DNA of 64,000 nucleotides from Azadirachta indica. Its lineage: Eukaryota > Streptophyta > Magnoliopsida > Sapindales > Meliaceae. The number at the start of each line of letters is the position of its first letter. Position 1 is the stretch's first letter. Below, in pieces: positions 22,799 through 34,983 of the stretch. The notes beneath the pieces were generated by a model that saw only the letters and a list, made by a program, of their open reading frames with translations, was not told where the DNA came from and did not search any database. The stretch covers positions 12,173,182 to 12,237,181 of the forward strand of contig CM040445.1 of NCBI GenBank assembly GCA_022749755.1, in the 5' to 3' direction. A program made the position numbers and the translations under genes.

Positions 22799-24247
22799 AT
22801 TATTTATTTAAATTCAATTATTTATTAATATTATTTTTCTTTTTATAATTTATAAACAAATAATGTATAGTAAAATAAATATAAAAATAATAAATTAATT
22901 ATCCCTAATAAAGTTAATTCTAAAATATTATTCTCTCCACAAATTTCCTAAACCAACAAATCTTCTTGCACCGTTCATTATCACCACCGCAACCACTGTC
23001 ATCAAATCCTCCTCCACTAGTAGTTATTATCACCATTAATTATCATTCTCTTTCAACCACTGTAACCTATCTCTTCATCTAAATGAAAACACCCTCCGCT
23101 ATAGGAAACTATCGTCGTTGTCGCCAAATAAAGTTCGGATTATTGGCATTTTATTTTAGGGTGTGCTCAAGTGTTATGTGAGATAAATTGTGTGCATCTG
23201 TGAGACGCAAGGAAATGCAGAAAATGAGATTTGCAAAATGTGAGCATGAAGGGAGGAAGATGAAATAAGAGAAATAATGACATGTATTTAGTGTGTATTG
23301 AAAAATTATATAAGTGAGTGTTAATTTGAGTGGAAACATTTGTATCCATATTTTGTACGAGTGATTGTCTTCATATTTCTTGTGTTCCAATACTCCCCCT
23401 TTCCAACCGTATCTCCCCACTCACCGCCAAATTAAACCATATTTCTTATCCTTTCCAACCGCATCTCCTCATCCTATGAAATCACTGACTAAAATTATTT
23501 TCTTGATCTCATCTTTTCTATTTTATTCTTTCTTTGTTTAATATTATTTCTATTGAAATTACTACTGGTCAATGTCTTATTAATTAAGATTGAAGAATTT
23601 TGCATTTAAATAATCCAGATAATTCTTCATTATTTTGTTGGCGGTGATTCTAACAGGAACAAATGGGGTGTGATTTGACAGTAGGTAAGGAGATACGGTT
23701 GGAAACGGGGGTTGGGAGGTGCAGCTGCTTGATACATTGTTTTAATTTGTTTCATATAATTTGATTTGTAGAGAAGAACACTCTAACTATTTGTTAGGTT
23801 GTTGGAATCTTATTCCATATTATTTGATTCATAGAGAAGAACACTTCAAAGATAACAAATAGAAAAAAGGAAAAATATATAAAAGGAAACCAAGTGTTTT
23901 AGGGTTAGTGATTTTGGAAGTCAATTTATTTTTTTTTTTATATTTTAATTAAATTATTTATTTATTTTTAATTATTATGTTATTAAAAGAAAAATTTGTC
24001 TTTAAAAATTAAATTTAGTACATTTTTTTTCCATAAAATATTTAAAGGTATTAAAGTAATTTTTTATTTATTTATTGAAGGATATTGAAGTAATTTTTTT
24101 TTCTCATCCAAAAGTAGAAATTTTTGACCAATTAAAAGAGTAAATTAGTAATTGCGTACAAAAATTAATGATTTTGACTAACAAAGGTAACGTTAGGGGG
24201 ATAATGGGGTATTAGGCCAAATAAGAAAGGATATTAGACATTCTCCC
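22799..24247. repeat. R3 module, copy 1
   Basis: A roughly 1.45-kb block, also present at 33509-34983 and, truncated, at 42266-43427. It always follows the same point in R2. It contains an imperfect inverted repeat (arms 23394-23432 and 23673-23711), a short tandem duplication near 23755-23870, and a right end whose reverse complement begins GGGAGAATGTC, similar to the tip of the MITE at 17437. It is probably a composite of decayed nonautonomous transposons. A minus-strand open frame of about 80-90 codons survives in all three copies, but its differences look unconstrained. Confidence 0.65.
23394..23711. mobile_element. Palindromic MITE-like insert within R3
   Basis: The left arm has CTTTCCAACCGTATCTCC and the right arm has GGAGATACGGTTGGAAA. 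The arms match over about 39 bases with few mismatches and enclose about 240 bp with no open frame. Equivalent arms are in the other R3 copies (near 34105 and 34395; near 42875 and 43170). True ends and target duplications could not be fixed by eye. Confidence 0.5.
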
Positions 24248-25979
24248 AATATGTATATATATATATATATATATAATAGAATGTATAAAATAAATATAAA
24301 TAAATAAAAGCAAGTGAATATAGTCTCATCCATTTGAATAACCGTGGATATCATTCAAATCTTTATTGAAAATTATACGCAATAATATCATCACCATTGT
24401 CATTTAAATAACCATTTTACCATAGATCTAAAGTTAAATTTTTAGTTTTCAAAACTTCAACTTTAAATTTAGAGCAAACAGTTGTTCAAATAACAGTGAT
24501 GAGAGTATCGTTGCGTAAAACATTAAATAAGAATTTTAACAATATCTAAAGTTATCTAAACGGCAGACACCCAATAGTGATCAAATGTTGTTAGTGGTCC
24601 ACGGTCGTAATCAACTCTACTATAAATTATCCAATAGAAAAATGATGTGTACATATATCAAAATCATGTTAAATTATTTAATTTTCCTAAAAATGTAATA
24701 ATTTTTATATTAAGATATTTGACAAATTAATAAAATATTAGGCTAAACAACAACCGGTGGTATCGGACATTCTCCCTTTATTTTCAATATAAACAAAACT
24801 TGATTTCAAACTTTTATATATGATGTCCAATAAGTTTTCTTACTTCAATTAATTAGTATTCACATTTCTAATTATGAGTTGACTGATTGTTTTTTTTTTA
24901 GTGGGGGACTTCCAAGTCATTTACGTATCGTGGCATAGACCAGATCGTCCAATAAATGAGAATTAGGGATTGGGTTGATTCATTTAATTAACATCAAGAT
25001 AATCCATTAATTTATATATTTACAAGCCAAGCATTTTTTCTTCAATCAAGGTGTATTCCATCTAAAAATTATATTTTAAAAATAAAATAAAATTTCCAAA
25101 ATTAAAAAACGAGTTCAGTAGAATTTTTTTAATTAAATTACAAAAATGGGGAAAAGATTTACTTTCATTTTTAGAAACGACTTAAAAGTTCCTTGTTTTT
25201 CTAGATTTAATTTTTCAACTTTCGACATTGTTAGTCTAAAGAATTCTCTCTTCTCAATTCTTTTTTTTAAAAGAAAAACTAAAAACTTTTTTCTTTTTGT
25301 TTTCAAATTTCTTTCAGGACCTTTTTACGTCATCCGTTGAAGTGTAAAGTTGGACATCTGTCAGAAATTTAACCTATTCTTCACGAGTCCTGATGAAGAT
25401 TCATTTATTAATTAACGTCCTGTTGTTTTCACTTTTTTTTTTTCTTTTTTCTTTTCCCATCAATTATGTTTACCTGTTACTTGTGGTGGGATCGACTCTG
25501 ATTCATTCATATCCTTATGGTTTCTTCTTTCTTTTCATTTTTTTTTTAATTTATTTTCTCTTGTTGTAATTAGTTAGTAAGATTAAGACATATTTAGTAT
25601 TTGAGACTATTACACATTTATACTTCTACTCAAATTTGAAATAAGTTAAGTTAATTAAGACCGTAACTTTTTTACTTATATTTTACCTCTCATAATTTGT
25701 ACAATACTTTTATATAAAATATATTGTTATTTATTTTTCACATCACTCGCATACTCATTCAAAAAAAATCTCTGTCACATTAATATTCGGTTTAATGTTT
25801 TGCAGTTGAGGTTTCTCCTGTTTAAAACTTTCTTTTTTTTCTTTTCTTTTTTGTAAGAAAAAAAAAATTGCACGTAATTGTTTTTAGCGTTTGGCAAGTG
25901 CTGCTTCTTTGGCTACACTCTTAACACTCCACCTAATGACTAATTATGAAATAAAGTATAATAGCCGACAGTATGTTTG
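24248..25979. repeat. R1 block, copy before the truncated B-type fragment
   Basis: Homologous to 17961-19900. It runs straight into the gene fragment at 25980 at a microhomology joint. Confidence 0.75.
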
Positions 25980-26052
25980 GTGCAAGCAGAGGTTTTGTGG
26001 CGAAGGCAGTGAGGAGGAAGGAGAGTAGAGTTACAAGTGATGAGATCTTCAT
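25980..26052 (-). pseudogene. B-type inhibitor fragment: signal peptide only
   Basis: From the ATG at 26052 the coding strand encodes about 24 residues matching the B-type signal peptide (MKISSLVTLLSFLLTAFATK, then P-L-L-A). The sequence then switches at the bases GTGCA (25980-25984) to the far downstream flank. Compared with the locus at 9686, about 880 bp have been removed between two GTGCA words (9448-9452 and 10330-10334). The TATA region is also altered. No functional product is possible. Confidence 0.88.
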
Positions 26053-26126
26053 TTTCACCCTTTTTTATTCCCTCTCCTTTAAGCTGGTAATTATTTTGTT
26101 GTGTTGGATTCGATTTGGGAGAACGA

Positions 26127-26133
26127 ATTTACA
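26127..26133 (-). promoter_or_regulatory. Decayed TATA box of truncated B-type copy
   Basis: The coding strand reads TGTAAAT in place of TATAAAT. Confidence 0.55.
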
Positions 26134-27330
26134 GAGAGGTAACGCACTGAGGATTTTATTGTAATTTCACTAGCCGCACGAAAAACTCGTGCTTGTTTCT
26201 TTGAAGTTTTTATTATCATTTTTCAATTTTATTTTGTCCATATACGTCGTATGATTTGTCCCCAAACTGAGCATGATTTACGACGTGTGTGGACATGGTT
26301 TTATTTATTTATTTATTTAAATGCATATACATGTCTATGCATCTGCGACAACAATGGGTATCACGTACGTTATTCATAATTGGCATGGCGACAATTCATT
26401 GCCATTGATGTATGTCAAGCACTTAGTTCGACGGTGTAGATTTAATCACGTGTTTGTTGTGGAGAGAATAGTTTTGCATGCAATAATGTGACTTCTATGA
26501 ATTATTACTTCAGATATTCCTTGTTTATTATCTTTATCTTCTAATACGTATAATATTTTAAATATCAATCAATGATTTCATCCACAATATTAAACCAATA
26601 TTTTCATATATAAAATTTTTTATTTTCACGAGGCTCATTAATTCAAAATATATATATATATATATATTCAAATTTTGTGTGGATTTTAATTTCCATACGA
26701 ATTTGATATGCTTTATAATCGAGATTTTAATACCTCTGAGTTTTCAGCATAGTTTTACAAAAATCTAAATTTTTTAATTAAAACTCATCTAATCTTTTAA
26801 AAATTAATTGAATATGTATATATTTTGAATTATGTATGATCAAGGTTTAAATAAAAAGAAAAAAACCTTAATTTTGTTTGAAATTCAATACTCGGATGTT
26901 CAAGCATGCAGAATACATATAACTCAAGATTGTAAACAAATTTTAGTTGATTTATTCAAAGTGTTTTTAGTAAAATCTATCATCATCAATAACTTATTTA
27001 CATATTTAATAGTTTTTCTTCTTGCGTGAACCTGGAAAAAAGGAGAGAATTTATTTAAAGAAAAAAAAGCTAGAAAAGATAAATAAATTATGAAGCCATA
27101 ACGAGTCCTACTCTTTATAATATACTTGAAGTAAATTAATAAACAAATCGAAACTAAATAAGCAGTGCAAATATGCAACTAAATGTAGTTGGATGTTTAG
27201 TACATATATCTAGTAGACACTTATGTGTTATGCTGATTAGCAACGTATTAAAATATGTTCTTGTATTAATAACGTCATTTTAAATTCACATAAAAAAATA
27301 GAAGATATATATCCCAACGTACACATGTTG
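26134..27330. repeat. R2 block, shortened
   Basis: Homologous to 10485-11960 but missing an internal portion: at about 26430 it jumps from CACTTAGTTCGA to the GGTGTAGATTTAATCACGTG part. It contains a (TA)n run at 26648-26667. Confidence 0.7.
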
Positions 27331-27862
27331 GTATTATTAATAAAAAACAATGTAGTAAAAAACAAAAAACCGCTATAAGTTGGGAATGTCATTTTTACCA
27401 TCCAGGCTTTGGTGATTAATTGCAGAAAAACAAGAGAGTGAAAACAACACCATAACCACCCACTAATTTCGCAGTTATAGAATATATAAAAAATATTTCA
27501 AATACTATATAATATAAAATTTTAATTATAATTAATATGTTGTTATTTGTGATTATAATAGAAGAACTTTATTAATGTAAGGTTACAAAATCATTGTACT
27601 AAAAATTAATCTAACAGTGACATGTCAACAAATAGTCTCCATGCTAATAATTATGCTAATAAATTAATTAATCAATGCAAGTCGGCCCAGATTTTTGATA
27701 TTGGATGCCATATATATATATATATATATATATCTTATGCAAATACAGCCAAAATTAAAAGGAAAAAGAAAGAAAAAGAAAATAAAAATCGTCAATGAGT
27801 TTTGCATGCATGAATTAATTCATGCAACTATCAAAAGGATTATCTAATTATCCTCTTAGCTC
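27331..27862. other. AT-rich promoter-distal region of the I-type gene at 27940
   Basis: No gene seen. A (TA)n run lies at 27713-27733. Nothing closely matches the upstream region of the other I-type gene (46240-46310), so the promoters have diverged or been exchanged. Confidence 0.4.
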
Positions 27863-27869
27863 TATAAAT
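27863..27869 (+). promoter_or_regulatory. TATA box of I-type gene at 27940
   Basis: TATAAAT 77 bp before the ATG, in the context CTCTATAAATTCGAAC. Confidence 0.75.
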
Positions 27870-27939
27870 TCGAACCCCAATATTAATTCTCTACTGAAAC
27901 ACAACACAAAAAATCAAACAGAAGAAAAATTGTAAGATT

Positions 27940-28585
27940 ATGAAGATTTCGTTTGTAACACCGGTTTTCCTCCTTTTCCTTTCCTTGTCCGCAAACCAAA
28001 TTTTGGGACGCGCTGATTCTTTGGTCGACATCAACGGCGATGAGGTCGAAGCCAACCTTGATTACTACGTCGTCTCCGCTATTTGGGGAGCCGGAGGTGG
28101 CGGTCTCAATCTCTTTGCTGGCAGAAACGGAATATGCCCTCTTGACGTTGTCCAAGAAAGCTCCGACCTGCGAAGGGGAACACCTGTAAGATTCGCAACA
28201 TACAAAAACACTAGCATTATCCACGAAGCCATGGACCTGAAACGTGAAATTCTCGAAGGTGACGAGTTGCAATCAGGGAACGGTGTGGAAAGTCGACGAC
28301 TACGATGATAAGAGAGGGGAATGGTTTATAACAACAGGGGGAGTTGAAGGAAACCCTGGATCTCAGACATTGATGAGCTGGTTTAAGTTTGAGAGCTCTG
28401 GAACGCTTCCAGGAACATACAAGATTGTTCACTGTCCTTCTGTCTGTGATTCCTGCGTGTCTCTGTGCAAGACTGTAGGGAGAGCTATTGTGGACGGAGC
28501 TCGACGTCTGGTTTTAAGTGCTGACGAAGATGCGGTGTTTCCTGTTGTCTTAATCCCCGCTAAGGAGAGATCAGTGTTTGTGTAA
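27940..28585 (+). pseudogene. I-type Kunitz inhibitor with a one-base insertion
   Basis: A complete Kunitz gene apart from a single extra A in a short A run at 28240-28242 (CTGAAACGTG; the frame needs CTGAACGTG). The first frame gives the signal peptide (about 1-23), the mature start (L-V-D-I-N-G-D-E-V-E), the GAGGGGLNL run and LCPLDV-like ICPLDV, then runs off to a stop at 28308. The second frame resumes exactly after the insertion and carries SCNQGTVWKVDDYDD, the WFITTGGVEGNPG stretch, CPSVCDSCVSLC and the ending KERSVFV. Total length is 646 bp, which is 214 residues plus stop plus one base. The TATA box and a downstream AATAAA (28618) look intact. Either a young pseudogene or a consensus error in the assembly; I cannot tell which. 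The closest intact relative is 46383. Confidence 0.85.
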
Positions 28586-28617
28586 GAAATTATTGGTCTT
28601 TAAGGTTGAAAAAAAAA

Positions 28618-28623
28618 AATAAA
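28618..28623 (+). terminator. Poly(A) signal of I-type gene at 27940
   Basis: AATAAA 33 bp after the stop, with another AATAAA-like word near 28729. Confidence 0.45.
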
Positions 28624-29090
28624 CAGTCGATCGGGGCCTCCTCGATCTGATTGTGTCTATTATAAAATAAATTAAAATGTAATATGCCTGTGATCCATCG
28701 GATAGTACTTCACTGGTAGTAATGTTTTAATAAAAGCTGTTTCTCAAAATACATTGGGAAAGTATTTCTGGCATTCCATAAGTAGCATAATTAAGCAAAG
28801 GTGATCCATCATATTTTCAGACGAAGATATATATTCGTATAAAATTTTAAAATTAATGAGAAAAATATATTTAAATTTCTTTTAAGCAAGTAAGGATAGC
28901 TATTTAAGATATAACATAATTTTTTGACATAAATTTAATACAATTAAATAGATTCAAATTTTAAAAAATTAACATGAATAATATTCATATTGTCCTGGTT
29001 TCGAATAATTAATAATCGTATCATATTTATATTTTATCTTTTTAATCTATTTACTTGTTTAAAACAATATATAAATAATATAATATGTAT
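28624..29090. other. AT-rich intergenic
   Basis: No gene or clear repeat identified. Confidence 0.5.
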
Positions 29091-29420
29091 GGTTTAACTA
29101 TTTTCTTCAGATATACGTTTAAATTAGAGGTTTAAATTTAAAGGCAAACACTTGCTTAGAGATAAAAATAATTGTTTAGACAGATACAAGTGGTTAATAT
29201 TCTCTTTCACATTAATATTTGATGAACTTGTCACATAAATGAAATTAATTATACTTTACATTTTTCGTATTAGCATAAATTCAAACACAACATCATAAAA
29301 TTTAATCTACAGAATTATTACTTTAAGTGTAAACGTAAATCTAGAGTAACTCATTCATCTATATATCTCTATAAATTGCAAACTCCTCCGCATTTATTTC
29401 CACACATCAAACACCAAGAC
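29091..29420 (+). promoter_or_regulatory. Orphan A-type promoter and 5' leader without a gene
   Basis: Positions 29280-29420 match 5460-5600 of the A-type gene: the TTACTTTAAGTG stretch, TATAAAT at 29370-29376 and the leader CCGCATTTATTTCCACACAT. At about 29420, some 25 bases before the ATG would be expected, the sequence switches to R2 (TGAATTGGCAGGGCGACAAT). The coding region is gone. Any transcript would read into R2. Confidence 0.7.
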
Positions 29421-31553
29421 TGAATTGGCAGGGCGACAATTCATTGCTATTGATAAATGTCAATCACTTAGTTCAAAGCTTATTAATTTGTGGAAATTAA
29501 TGCCAAGATAAAACATCAGATATATTATCAAACACATAAAAGTTAAAACTGAAGACAAACATCTGAGTTAAGGATAAGCATCAACAGGTTATGTGGTCCA
29601 GATTTCAAGGACATTTTATCATGTTTTTCATTTTCTATCATATATCTGCAATTTGTAGGAGAAAATTTTGGACGGGAGGGACTTTTATGTATTATTTCTG
29701 GCTACATTAATTTCTTTATCTTAATATACGTTGCTCCACTCATGGCTTTTTGAAAACGCCAATCCAGATCTCAGACATCGATTGTGTTGTTGTTTTCGTT
29801 TTCTCCGCATATCAATTCAATAATAAAGTTAAGACACCATATATCTCAGCATCTAACTAAAGATAAGGCATCGACGGTGTAGATTTAATCACGTGTTTCT
29901 TGTTGAGAGAATAGTCTTTGCATGCATGAATGTGACTTCTGTGCATTATTACTTCGTATATTCCTTGTTTATTATCTTTATTTTTAACACGTATAATCAT
30001 TTAAATATCAATCAACGATTTCATCCATAACATTACACCAATATATTTATATATAAAATTTTGTACTTTGACCAGGCCCATTAATTAAAATTATATATAT
30101 ATATTTGTGTTGATTTTAATTTTCACACTAATTTGATGCTTTATAATCGAGATTCCAATACCTCTGAGTATTCAATATACTTTTACAAAATCTAAATTTT
30201 TTTTAATAAACACTTATCTATATAATCTTTTAAAAGTTAAAAAAAATTATTATCTAATCTTTTAAAAATTCATTCAATATGTATATATTTTGAATTGTGT
30301 GCGATAAAGATTTAAAATAAAAAACATAATCTTGTTTGAAATTCAATACTCGAATGTTCAAGCAAATTGAATACATAAAACTGAAGATTATAAACCAGTT
30401 TTAGTAGATTTATTCAAAGTGTTTTTAGTAAAATCTATCATCATCAATACCTTATTTGCATATTTAATAGTTTTTCCTCTTGGGTGAACCTGGACAAAAT
30501 GAGAGAATTTATTTAAAGAAAAAAGTAGAAAAGATAAACAAATCATGAAACCATAACCAGGCTTACTCTTTACAATATAATTGAAGTAAATTAATAAATA
30601 AATCGAAACTAAATAAGCAGTGCAAATATGCAACTAAATCTAGTTGGATGTTTAGTACATATATCTAGTAGATACTTATGTGTTATGCTGATTAGGAACG
30701 TATTAAAAATACGTTCTTCTATTAACAACGTTATTTTAAAGTTATGTCAAAAATAAAAGATATATACCCCACGTACACATAGTACAAACTATATACAGAT
30801 GTGGTCCAATATACAATCAATGAGAAGAATCACGTTCATTATTCATAATTGACATGACGACAATTCATTGCTATCGATATGTCAATCAATTAGTTCAAAG
30901 CTTGTTAATTTTATTGTCTGCTACTGTGGAAACACCAAGATAAAATCTTAGATATTGATCAATATATATGTGTTTTTCTTTATCCTCGAGTTTTCAAGCA
31001 CATAAAATTAAAACTGAAGACAGAAGTCTGAGTTAAGGATAAAGAATTAACAGATTATGTGGTCTAGATTTCAAGGGCATTTTATCATGTTTTTCTTGTT
31101 GCGATGATCTCATTTTCTATCATATATCTTCATTTTGTAGGAGAAAATTTTGGGCGGGAGGGATTTCTATATATGCATTATTTCTTTATACATTAATTTC
31201 TTCATCTTAATATACGTACGTATAATGTTTCATCAGGTATATATTATATAACATGAATTTGGGTAATTTTTTTAATAATTGACATCAAATAATTAAATCT
31301 CGGCACTTAAAAATCTAAAAACTCAATTTTCAACACCTAGAAACAAGCAAATCTGGATAGATAAATCCAGAAGACATAAAAGAAATCAATTTTGGTTTGG
31401 AATAAAAGCAATTCAGCCATAGAGAATGTACTTGTCATGGATGGAAACTGGTTAAAAATTAAGGCTTTTATGACTCCAAAACAGTCTTACTTGATTAAAA
31501 GATGGACTAGAATTCTGTATTAATCTCAGCTTTTATTTTTAACATGTTATTGG
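29421..31553. repeat. R2 then R5 blocks without their genes
   Basis: Begins inside R2 (homologous to 10727 onward), continues through the second half of R2 and into R5 (31255-31553, homologous to 12441-12758). No B-type coding sequence precedes it and no C-type gene follows it. Confidence 0.75.
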
Positions 31554-32488
31554 TAACAAACTCGTTTGTTGTAAATTTGAAATCGAATTTTCAATACCTA
31601 AAAATTCAATTTCAAATAATATATAATAATAAAAACTTCGTGATGCAACCGCATAGAATTGGTCCATTGATCCATTGGTCCGTGTCTTATACGATAAAAC
31701 ATCATTCATCAAATCAATTATCTATCTTTTTGGATTTTTCACATGAATTAAATTAATTAAAGTTGGCAATGAAAATAACACACATTTCAATAACTAATTA
31801 ATTGTGTTTGATCCATGTGAATTATAACAAATTAAGCGATTCTAATTTTATTTGACTTTTTTTATATAAGTATATTTGCTAGTATTATAAATTAGAATTT
31901 TTTTTTAAAGTTCTCCCAACCAATCCCTTAGCTAAGCCTGGGTGGTTGATTTTATTGGACCATTTGGTCTAAGAAGTAATGCCACATGAATATATCTCCT
32001 AGCTTTTTGATATGACTTGAACGAACAATGTATGGTTACTAATTAGTACTACTCGCTAGAAGTCTAGAATTGACATGGACGAATCTAAATATAAAAGTAA
32101 TAATATTAATCAAAATCTCTGTATATATGCAGTAACTGTTGCATGTGTGTGTTAATTTAATTGCATTTTGGACCATTGCACGTGCGTGCATGTTATAAGA
32201 AATTAAATCCAAAAGAGAGAACAAAGGGAACTTAGTCACAAATATTTGAAGAAGCAATAATATTCATTGACCCAGATCACTCTCACCATAGAAATCGAGA
32301 CCACAGATCAGATTTGTTCTATGAATTACAACATATCATATGCATGCCTCAACACTCCCATGACATTGCTTGTTTTAATATTAATTAATTATATGTTTTT
32401 TGTTTGCTAATTAATTGAGCAACAGTAATTTAATTTCTAATTTTTTCCTAGAGTAAAAAGGGTGCTAAAAAAAATGAAATTTAGGATA
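31554..32488. repeat. R4 block joined directly to R5: C-type gene missing
   Basis: Nearly identical to 14375-15290. It is joined at TAA (31554-31556) to R5, so the C-type gene and its promoter, about 1.6 kb in the 13420 copy, are absent. Confidence 0.8.
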
Positions 32489-33508
32489 AATTAACGCCAC
32501 GATAAAATCTCAGATATTGATTTACAAGCATGTGTTTTCTTTTCTCCTCCTTATGTATACATTATCAAACACGTAGAGTTAAAACTGAAGACAAATATCT
32601 GAGTTAAGGATAAGCATCAACATGTTATGTAGTCTAGATTTCAAGAACATTTTATCATGATCTCATTTTCTATCATACATCTGTAATTGGTACGAGAAAT
32701 TAAATTTTGGACGGGAGGTACTTGTATGTATTATTTCTTGCTACATTAATTCCTTTATCTGAATCTACGTTCCTCCATTCATCGATTTTTGAAAACGCCA
32801 ATCCAGATCTCAAAAATCGATTATGTTTTCTTTTTTTTTTCTCCGCATATCAATTCCGTAATAAAGCTAAGACACCATATCTCTCAGCATCTAACTAAAG
32901 ATAAGGTATCGACGGTGTAGATTTAATCACATGTTTGTTGTTGATAGAATAGTTTTTGCATGCATGAACGTGACTTCTATGAATTATTACTTGGTATATT
33001 CCTTGTTTATTCTCTTTATTTTTTTATCACGTATAATTGTTTAAATATCAATCGATGATTTCATCCATAACGTTAAACCAATATATTTATATATAAAAGT
33101 TTGTAAATTGACGAGGCGCATTAATTCAAATATATATATATATATATATCAAATTTTGTGTCCATTTTAATTTTCACACGAATTTGATATGTTCTGTAAT
33201 TGAGATTTTAATACTTCTGAGTTTTTAGCATAGTTTTATAAAAATCTAATTTTTTTTAATTAGAAGTCATCTAATCTTTTAAAAGTTACTAAATTTATCT
33301 AATCTTTTAAAAATTAATTGAATATGTAATTTTGAATTATGTATGATCAAGGTTTAAATAAAAAAGAGAAACCTTAATCTTATTTGAAATTTAATACTCG
33401 GACGTTCATGCAAACGGAATACATATAACTCAAGATTGTAAACAAATTTTAGTTGATTTACTCAAAGTGTTTTTAGTAAAATCTATCATCATCAATACCT
33501 TATTTGCA
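32489..33508. repeat. R2 block without a B-type gene
   Basis: At about 32489 R4 (…AAATTTAGGATAAA) switches to R2 (TTAACGCCACGATAAAATCTC, compare 21778). Only the distal part of R2 is present; the gene and proximal promoter are missing. Confidence 0.75.
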
Positions 33509-34983
33509 ATTATTTATTTAAATTTAATTATTTATTAATATTATTTTTCTTTTTATAATTTATAAACAAATAATATATAGTAAAATAAATATAAAAATAA
33601 TAAATTAATTATCCCTAACAAAGTTAATTCTAAAACATTCTTCTCCCCACAAATTATTCAACCCACAAATTTCCTAAACCTACAAATCTTCCTACACCAT
33701 TCATTATCACCACCACTACCACTGTCATCAAATCCTCCTCCATTAGTAGTTACCATCATTACCAATTATCATTCTCTTTCAACCACTGTGACCTATCGAT
33801 TCATCTAAATGAAAACCATCTTTGTTGTCATCAAATGGAGTTTGGATTATTAGTGTTTTATTTCAGGATGTGCTCAAGTGTTATGTGAGATGAATTGTGT
33901 GCACCCGTGAGACGAAAAGGAATGCAGAAAATGAGATTTGCAAAATGTGAGCGTGAAGGGAGGAAGATGAAATAAGAGAAATAATGACATGTATTTAGTG
34001 TGTATTGAAAAATTGTATAAGTGAGTGTTAATTTGAGTGGAAACATTTGTATCCATATTTTGTACAAGTGATTGTCTTCAAGTTTTCTGTATTCCAATAC
34101 TCCCCCTTTCCAGCCGTATCTCCCTACTTACCGCCAAATCAGACCCTGTTTCTTACCCTTTTCAACCGCGTCTCCTCACCCTATGAAATCACTCACTAAA
34201 ATTATTTTCTTCTCTCATCTTTTATATTTTCTTCTTTCTTCATCTAATATTATTTCTATTCAACTTGCTACTAGTCAATCTCTTATTAATTAAGATTGAA
34301 GAATTTTGAATTCAAATAATCCAAATAATTTTGGATTATTTTGTTGGTGGTGATTCTAACAGGAACAAATAGGGTATGATTTGGCAGTAGGTAGAGAGAT
34401 ACGGCTGGAAACGGGGGTTAGGAGGTGCGGTTGCTTATTACATTGTTGGAATTTGTTTCATATAATTTGATCTATAAAGAAGAACACTCTAACTATTTGT
34501 TAAGTTGTTGGAATCTTGTTCCATATAATTTGATCCATAGAGAAGAACACTTCAAAGAAAACAAATAGGAAAAAGGAAAAATAAATAAAAGAAAACCAAG
34601 TGTTTTAGGGTTAGTGATTTTAGGAGTCAATTTATTATTTTTTATATTTAATAAAAATTAAATTTTTATATTTTAATTAAATGTTTTATTTATTTTTAAT
34701 TATTATGTTATTAAAAGACAAATTTATCTTTAAAAATTTATTTAATACATATTTTTTTCATAAAATATTTAAGGGTATTAAAGTAAAGTAATTTTTTATT
34801 TATTTATTGAAGGATATTGAAGTAATTTTGTTTCTACTCATCCAAAAGTAGAAATTTCTGACCAATTAAAAGAGTAAATTAGTAATTGCGTACACAAATT
34901 AACGATTTTAACTAACAAAGATAACGTCAGGGGGATGATGGGGTATTAGGCCAAATAAGAAAGAAGTATTAGACATTCTTCCA
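33509..34983. repeat. R3 module, copy 2
   Basis: Full-length partner of 22799-24247, entered at the same R2 point (TTATTTGCA) and left at the same (TA)n run. Confidence 0.7.
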
